Below are positions 59,971 to 64,000 of a DNA stretch of 64,000 bases, piece after piece. Under the pieces are notes generated by a model that saw only the letters and a program-made list of their open reading frames with translations, did not search any database and had not been told where the DNA came from. A program made the translations under genes and the position numbers. The stretch spans positions 62,001 through 126,000 of the forward strand of contig JAWVFQ010000001.1 of NCBI GenBank assembly GCA_033856025.1, given 5' to 3'. The stretch comes from AC-38 sp033856025 (GTDB lineage Bacteria; Actinomycetota; Thermoleophilia; Solirubrobacterales; Solirubrobacteraceae). Each line of letters opens with the position of its first letter. Positions within the stretch are counted from its first letter, which is position 1.

Positions 59971-61629
59971 ATGGGTCTACGTCCTCCCCTTCGCCACCTC
60001 GCCGCCGCGGCCCTGGCCTGCGCCTTCGCCGGCGCCGCCCTGCCGGCCGCCGCCGGCGCCGCCGAGCCCGGCGTCGTCCTGCCCAACCCGACGCTCAACG
60101 ACGGCACGCTGCAGCGCATCCAGTCCTCCGGCGCGCGCAACGTGCGCGTGTTCGCGTCCTGGAAGATGCTCGAGCAGCGCCGCGGCCAGTTCACCCCGTA
60201 CATCCTGGCCGACTACGACGCGCTGGCCGACAAGATGAAGTCGCTGGGGATCGGCGTCTACTTCGTCGTCACGCAGACTCCCGACTGGGCCGGCTCCGCC
60301 GCCAACTCGGCTCCCCCCGCCGGGGCGTACGCCGACTTCATGGGCCGCCTGGCCGCGCACTTCCGCGGTCGCGTCCAGGCCTACGAGGTCTGGAACGAGC
60401 CCGACGACGTCGTCTTCTGGGCCGGCGGCGCGCCGCCCGCCGACTACACCGCCCTGCTCAAGGGCGCGCACGCCGCCGTCAACGCGGCCGACCCCGCGGC
60501 CAAGGTGGGCGTCGGCGGCCTGGTGGGCAACGACTACGGCTACCTGGAGAAGCTCTACGGCGCCGGCGCCAAGGGCTCCTTCGACTTCGTCGGCGTCCAC
60601 ACCGACACGGGCTGCCAGCACGTCGACCCCAAGCTCGCCTCGCGCGACGTCGACGGCCGCATCTCGCGCTGGTCGTTCACCGGCTACCGCGAGGTCCGCG
60701 CCACCATGGAGGCCCACGGCGACCCGAAGCCGATCTGGATGACCGAGATCGGGTGGCAGGTGCGCGGGGACAAGTGCCCGCAGGCCCCCGGCGACCCCGC
60801 CGGCGTCACCGCCGCCGTGCAGGGCACCTACCTGTCCCACGCCTACGGCTGCCTGGCCGCCGATCCCTACGTCGAGCGCGCCTCCTGGTTCTCCCTGACC
60901 GACTTCGCCGCCACCGAGGCCACGGGCGGGGGCTACGGCCTGTTCACCTTCGCCGGCATCGGACGGCCCTCGCTGGCCGCCTTCCAGCGGGCCGGCTCGG
61001 CCGCCGCGGACCACTCCTGCGGGCTGAAGGTGGACGCGGGCGGTGCGGGCATCGACGTCGCCTATCCGACCGGCGCCAGCGGCGTGTCGGGCGACCTGCG
61101 CTTCAAGGCGAGCGCCCGCGACGACCAGGGCATCCGCAACCTCGCCGTCCTGGTCGACGGCCGCCAGGTCAAGATCACCGCCAAGAAGGAGCTCACGGGC
61201 GTGTGGACCGGCTGGCGCAAGCTCGCGATGGGCCCCCACACCGTCACCTTCCGCGCGGTCGACGACGCGCTGAACGTCACGACCCGTGACGTGACCGTCA
61301 ACCGCGTGGCCTACGGCGATGGCGAGCCGGTCCGCACGCGCATCTCCGTCGGCCTGTACGGCACCGGCAAGTCGCGCATCGCCGCCGGGACGCTGTTCAC
61401 CAGGCCCGGCGAGGCCAAGCCCTTCCTGCGCGGTCGCATGACCATCGCGTTCGAGCGCAAGGCCGGCCCGCGCTGGGTGCCCTACGGGGGCGCCGCGGCG
61501 GGCTCGGTGTCCAGCGCGCTCCAGCGCCGGCGCAAGTTCAAGCCGGGCCGCTACCGCGTCGTCATCACGTTCGCGGGGTACAAGTCGTTCCGCCCCGCCA
61601 CCGCGCGGCGCTCCTTCACCATTCGCTGA
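59971..61629 (+). CDS. Secreted clan GH-A glycoside hydrolase with Ig-like C-terminal domain
   Basis: 552 aa from ATG 59971. Signal peptide through about residue 30, then a GH39/GH5-like barrel with predicted acid/base E143 in YEVWNEPDD and nucleophile E259 in IWMTEIGWQ. An Ig-like domain (about 365-450; LAVLVDGRQVKI, GPHTVTFRAVDDALNVTTRDVTV) and a final beta segment (about 455-552) may bind glycan. The presence of two near-identical-length enzymes here suggests export and turnover of a plant or bacterial polysaccharide. It has an unusually long, hairpin-rich leader (see 59893). Confidence 0.85.
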   Translation: MGLRPPLRHLAAAALACAFAGAALPAAAGAAEPGVVLPNPTLNDGTLQRIQSSGARNVRVFASWKMLEQRRGQFTPYILADYDALADKMKSLGIGVYFVVTQTPDWAGSAANSAPPAGAYADFMGRLAAHFRGRVQAYEVWNEPDDVVFWAGGAPPADYTALLKGAHAAVNAADPAAKVGVGGLVGNDYGYLEKLYGAGAKGSFDFVGVHTDTGCQHVDPKLASRDVDGRISRWSFTGYREVRATMEAHGDPKPIWMTEIGWQVRGDKCPQAPGDPAGVTAAVQGTYLSHAYGCLAADPYVERASWFSLTDFAATEATGGGYGLFTFAGIGRPSLAAFQRAGSAAADHSCGLKVDAGGAGIDVAYPTGASGVSGDLRFKASARDDQGIRNLAVLVDGRQVKITAKKELTGVWTGWRKLAMGPHTVTFRAVDDALNVTTRDVTVNRVAYGDGEPVRTRISVGLYGTGKSRIAAGTLFTRPGEAKPFLRGRMTIAFERKAGPRWVPYGGAAAGSVSSALQRRRKFKPGRYRVVITFAGYKSFRPATARRSFTIR

Positions 61630-61661
61630 CCGAAGCTCCTGGAAACGGGGTGTGGGCGGGG

Positions 61662-61690
61662 TTCACAATCGCCGTCCGGCGGTGCATACT
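61662..61690 (+). promoter_or_regulatory. Promoter (TTCACA-17-CATACT) of the glycosidase at 61704
   Basis: TTCACA (61662-61667) and CATACT (61685-61690) are separated by 17 nt. The -10 ends 13 nt before ATG 61704, leaving a short leader of about 6 nt. Confidence 0.55.
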
Positions 61691-61703
61691 GAGTCGCGAA
61701 CGG

Positions 61704-63362
61704 ATGATCTCGCGGAAGCTCAGCCACGGACGGCGGCTCCGCCTCGCTCTGGCAGCGTGGGCGGTGGCCCTCGCCGCACTTCCCGCCGCGGCCGGCGCCG
61801 CGCAGCCCGGCGCGGTGCTGCCCAACGGCGACCTCGGCAACGGGCAGCTCCAGCGCATCCAGCAGTCCGGCGCCAAGCACGTGCGCATCTTCACCTCGTG
61901 GCGGATGCTCGAGCCGCGGCGCGGCTACCTGGACCCGCACATCATCGCCCAGTACGACGCCACGATCGACCGCCTGAAGTCGCTGGGGATCGGCGTCTAC
62001 CTCGTGGTCGTGCAGACGCCGACGTGGGCCGGCCAGGCCGCCAACTCGCCGCCGCCGCCCGACGCCTACGCCGACTTCGTCGGCCGGCTGGCCGCGCGCT
62101 GGCAGGGCAAGGTCGTGGCCTATGAGGTCTGGAACGAGATGGACGGCCCGATCTTCTGGGCCAACGAAGCCCCCCCGTCCGAGTACGTCGCGCTGATCAA
62201 GGCCGCCTACCCCGCGATCAAGAAGGGCGACCCGGCGGCCCTCGTGGGCACGGCCGGCCTGGTGGGCAACGACTACGACTACGTGAACAAGCTCTACGCC
62301 GCCGGGATCAAGGGCAACTTCGACTTCCTCGGGATCCACACCGACACCGGCTGCGCATTCAGCGACCCGCGCAAGGCCGACCGCGACCAGAACGGCAAGA
62401 TCTCGCGGTGGGCGTTCACCGGCTACCGCGAGGTGCACGCGGTGATGCTGGCCAACGGGGACACGACCCCGATCTGGATGACGGAGATCGGCTGGCAGGT
62501 CTCGCCGGGGCGCTGCGCGCAGGCGCCCAACATCCCGGCGGGCGTCTCGACCGCCGACCAGGCGGACTACCTGACCAAGGCCTACAACTGCCTGGCCGGC
62601 GACCCCTACGTGCAGGTCGCGTCGTGGTTCTCGCTCAACGACTTCGGCCCCGACGAGAACACGGGCGGCGGCTACGGGCTGTTCACCTTCGGGGGCGCGG
62701 CCCGTGCCTCGCTGCGCGCGTTCCAGTCCGCCGACCAGGCCAGACCGGACGCGGGCTGCGGCCTGGCCCTCGACGTGGCCGCCGCGTCGCTCACCGTCGT
62801 CGCGCCCACGAACGGGTCGGGGGCCTCGGGCATCCTCGCCTACAAGGCCACGGCGAGCGACGCCACCGGCGTGCGGACGCTGGCCATGCTGATCGACGGC
62901 AAGCAGGTCCTCGTCACGTCCAAGAACACGCTGGCCGGCCAGTACACCGCGTGGCGCAACCTGCGCTTCGGTCCGCACACGGTCACCTTCCGCGCGATCG
63001 ACGACACGAACAAGGTGACCAGCAAGTCCGTGACGGTGAACCGCGTCCTGTGGGGGCTGGGAGAGGAGGTCGCCACGCGCGCCACGCTGCGGGTGTCCGG
63101 GGGGACCGGACGCCGGCGCAACATCCGCGCGCGCCTGTTCGTGGTGCCGCGCTCCGCGACCCGGTTCCTGCGCGGCGGGTTCAGCCTGGTCTTCGAGCGC
63201 CGGGTCGGCACGGCCTGGGTGGCGGCGGGCCGCGCCCGGGGCACGACGAACATCTCCGCCCGGCGGACGTTCGCTCCCGGCACGTTCCGCGTGACCGCGA
63301 TCTACCCCGGCTACAAGGCCTTCCGCGGCGCCGTGGCGCGCCGCACCTTCGTCGTCCGCTAG
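61704..63362 (+). CDS. Secreted clan GH-A glycoside hydrolase, tandem paralogue
   Basis: 552 aa from ATG 61704, exactly the length of the preceding paralogue, which together with the promoter supports this start over GTG 61650. Signal peptide MISRKLSHGRRLRLALAAWAVALAALPAAAGA (in part). Predicted acid/base E145 lies in YEVWNEMDG, where Met replaces the usual Pro of NEP; nucleophile E261 in IWMTEIGWQ is kept. Same Ig-like domain (LAMLIDGKQVLVTSKN, GPHTVTFRAIDDTNKVTSKSVTV) and C-terminal segment (SARRTFAPGTFRVTAIYPGYKAF). It has its own promoter, unlike a simple operon partner. Confidence 0.85.
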   Translation: MISRKLSHGRRLRLALAAWAVALAALPAAAGAAQPGAVLPNGDLGNGQLQRIQQSGAKHVRIFTSWRMLEPRRGYLDPHIIAQYDATIDRLKSLGIGVYLVVVQTPTWAGQAANSPPPPDAYADFVGRLAARWQGKVVAYEVWNEMDGPIFWANEAPPSEYVALIKAAYPAIKKGDPAALVGTAGLVGNDYDYVNKLYAAGIKGNFDFLGIHTDTGCAFSDPRKADRDQNGKISRWAFTGYREVHAVMLANGDTTPIWMTEIGWQVSPGRCAQAPNIPAGVSTADQADYLTKAYNCLAGDPYVQVASWFSLNDFGPDENTGGGYGLFTFGGAARASLRAFQSADQARPDAGCGLALDVAAASLTVVAPTNGSGASGILAYKATASDATGVRTLAMLIDGKQVLVTSKNTLAGQYTAWRNLRFGPHTVTFRAIDDTNKVTSKSVTVNRVLWGLGEEVATRATLRVSGGTGRRRNIRARLFVVPRSATRFLRGGFSLVFERRVGTAWVAAGRARGTTNISARRTFAPGTFRVTAIYPGYKAFRGAVARRTFVVR

Positions 63363-63392
63363 ACGGCGCGCCCGACGGGGTAGGCCCCCGGT

Positions 63393-63668
63393 ATGGGAGC
63401 GCGAGTGCTGTGGGCCGTCCGGTACGGCCTCCCCATCGCCCTGATCGTCACCGGCTTCGTCCTGCTCGCCGTCGGCGGCTCGGGCTCGCTGGACGGCTGG
63501 GCGATGTTCACCGGCGCGGGGCTGGCCGTCCTGCTGCTCAACGCCACGTTCCGGCTGGGCGCCGGCGGCGACCGGGAGCGCGACGAGGAGGAAGCGGCCC
63601 GCCGGCACTACGACCGTCACGGCCGCTGGCCTGACGACCCGCCCGAGCGCGCGGGCCGGCGGGCCTGA
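63393..63668 (+). CDS. Small two-helix membrane protein, unknown function
   Basis: 91 aa. Two hydrophobic helices (YGLPIALIVTGFVLLAVGG and WAMFTGAGLAVLLLNATFRLG) followed by a highly charged cytoplasmic tail (GDRERDEEEAARRHYDRHGRWPDD). The HYDRHGRWPDD tail pattern is common in small actinobacterial membrane proteins of unknown role. It starts 30 nt after the glycosidase gene. No function assigned. Confidence 0.7.
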   Translation: MGARVLWAVRYGLPIALIVTGFVLLAVGGSGSLDGWAMFTGAGLAVLLLNATFRLGAGGDRERDEEEAARRHYDRHGRWPDDPPERAGRRA

Positions 63669-63684
63669 GCCGGCGCCGAGGAAG

Positions 63685-63690
63685 TAGATT
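63685..63690 (+). promoter_or_regulatory. -10 hexamer TAGATT, leaderless start of the SDR gene
   Basis: TAGATT ends 8 nt before GTG 63699. Confidence 0.5.
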
Positions 63691-63698
63691 TCCCCGCC

Positions 63699-64000
63699 GT
63701 GCCGCTCCCGCCCCCCGCCCCCGAGTCCACCGCGCTGGTCACCGGCGCGTCGTCGGGGATCGGCGAGGCGCTGGCGCGGGGCCTGGCCGAGCGCGGCCAC
63801 GGCGTCACGCTGGTGGCTCGCCGCGGCGAGCTGCTCGAGGCGCTGGCGCGCGACCTGGCCGACGCCCACGGCGTGCGCACGGAGTGGATCGCGGCCGACC
63901 TGTCCGACGCGGCCGAGCGCCAGCGCGTGGCCGACGAGATCCAGTCGCGCGGCCTCACCGTCGAGGTCCTGGTCAACAGCGCCGGCTTCGGGATCTACGA
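63699..64000 (+). CDS. Short-chain dehydrogenase/reductase, N-terminal part (cut by window edge)
   Basis: About 100 residues from GTG 63699 to the right edge. LVTGASSGIGEALARGLAERG holds the classical SDR NAD(P)-binding TGxxxGIG motif; TLVARRGELLEALARDL (Arg after the second strand suggests NADP), WIAADLSD, and VNSAGFGIY, where NSAG replaces the usual NNAG. The catalytic Ser-Tyr-Lys lies beyond the edge. Substrate unknown. Confidence 0.88.
   Translation, partial: MPLPPPAPESTALVTGASSGIGEALARGLAERGHGVTLVARRGELLEALARDLADAHGVRTEWIAADLSDAAERQRVADEIQSRGLTVEVLVNSAGFGIY

Noticed and set aside
61650..61703. GTG 61650 as the start of the second 552-aa glycosidase
   Set aside because: It would put the TTCACA-17-CATACT promoter inside the gene and add a hydrophilic stretch before the signal peptide; ATG 61704 gives the same length as its paralogue.
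1..64000. Mobile element, phage or CRISPR origin for the repeated strand switching
   Set aside because: I find no transposase, integrase, terminal inverted repeats, direct-repeat arrays or tRNA-linked attachment site. Apart from the short AT-rich patch in gmd, base composition looks even.

Overview
The window is a 64 kb stretch of very high-GC DNA (well above 70% G+C by eye) with dense gene packing, many GTG starts and ATGA/GTGA stop-start overlaps. It reads as an actinobacterial chromosome. The mix of small secreted proteins and extracellular glycosidases, with no Streptomyces or Mycobacterium hallmarks, makes me think of the Thermoleophilia (Solirubrobacterales-like), but that is inference. 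I see no rRNA, tRNA, CRISPR array, insertion sequence or phage gene.

Nearly the whole window is a cell-surface polysaccharide locus. It encodes 18 glycosyltransferases (one partial at the left edge), two Wzx-type flippases, a Wzy/WaaL-type membrane polymerase or ligase with a TPR tail, a WecG/TagA transferase, a Wzm/Wzt-type ABC exporter and several nucleotide-sugar enzymes. Left part (1-12 kb): a truncated glycosyltransferase, then a minus-strand operon (9063 to 556) of three glycosyltransferases, a small membrane-anchored protein, the Wzy-like protein and a secreted glycosidase, then a plus-strand glycosyltransferase and flippase. 11.7-21.2 kb: three secreted purple-acid-phosphatase-like proteins interleaved with GDP-mannose 4,6-dehydratase, two more NAD-dependent epimerase/dehydratases, a secreted Ig-like protein and a nucleotide-sugar dehydrogenase. 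21.2-21.8 kb: a MazF-type toxin with its antitoxin and a perfect dyad operator.

24-31 kb holds a coherent modified-sugar cassette: glucose-1-phosphate cytidylyltransferase, CDP-glucose 4,6-dehydratase-like enzyme, two RmlC-like epimerases (one lacking the expected catalytic Tyr), formyltransferase, zinc-type sugar C-methyltransferase, CmcI-like protein and DegT/StrS aminotransferase. Together they predict a branched and/or N-formylated deoxysugar. 31-50 kb is glycosyltransferases, a second flippase and polytopic membrane proteins. 50-52 kb is the ABC exporter, followed by heme A synthase, an 884-aa HAD-domain protein, a glycosyltransferase, a secreted S15-type hydrolase, MsrB, an NlpC/P60 protein, two 552-aa secreted glycosidase paralogues, a small membrane protein and the start of a short-chain dehydrogenase.

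Two features of the DNA itself stand out. First, genes that head a transcription unit very often carry a TANNNT -10 hexamer 6-10 nt before the start codon, so many mRNAs should be leaderless or nearly so; this also fixes many start codons. Second, the gene order flips strand repeatedly. Divergent starts are only about 20-150 bp apart and most convergent genes overlap tail to tail (up to 92 bp) with no visible terminators, so antisense transcription is expected. One AT-rich patch inside gmd carries a good antisense promoter match and forces rare TTA and ATA codons.
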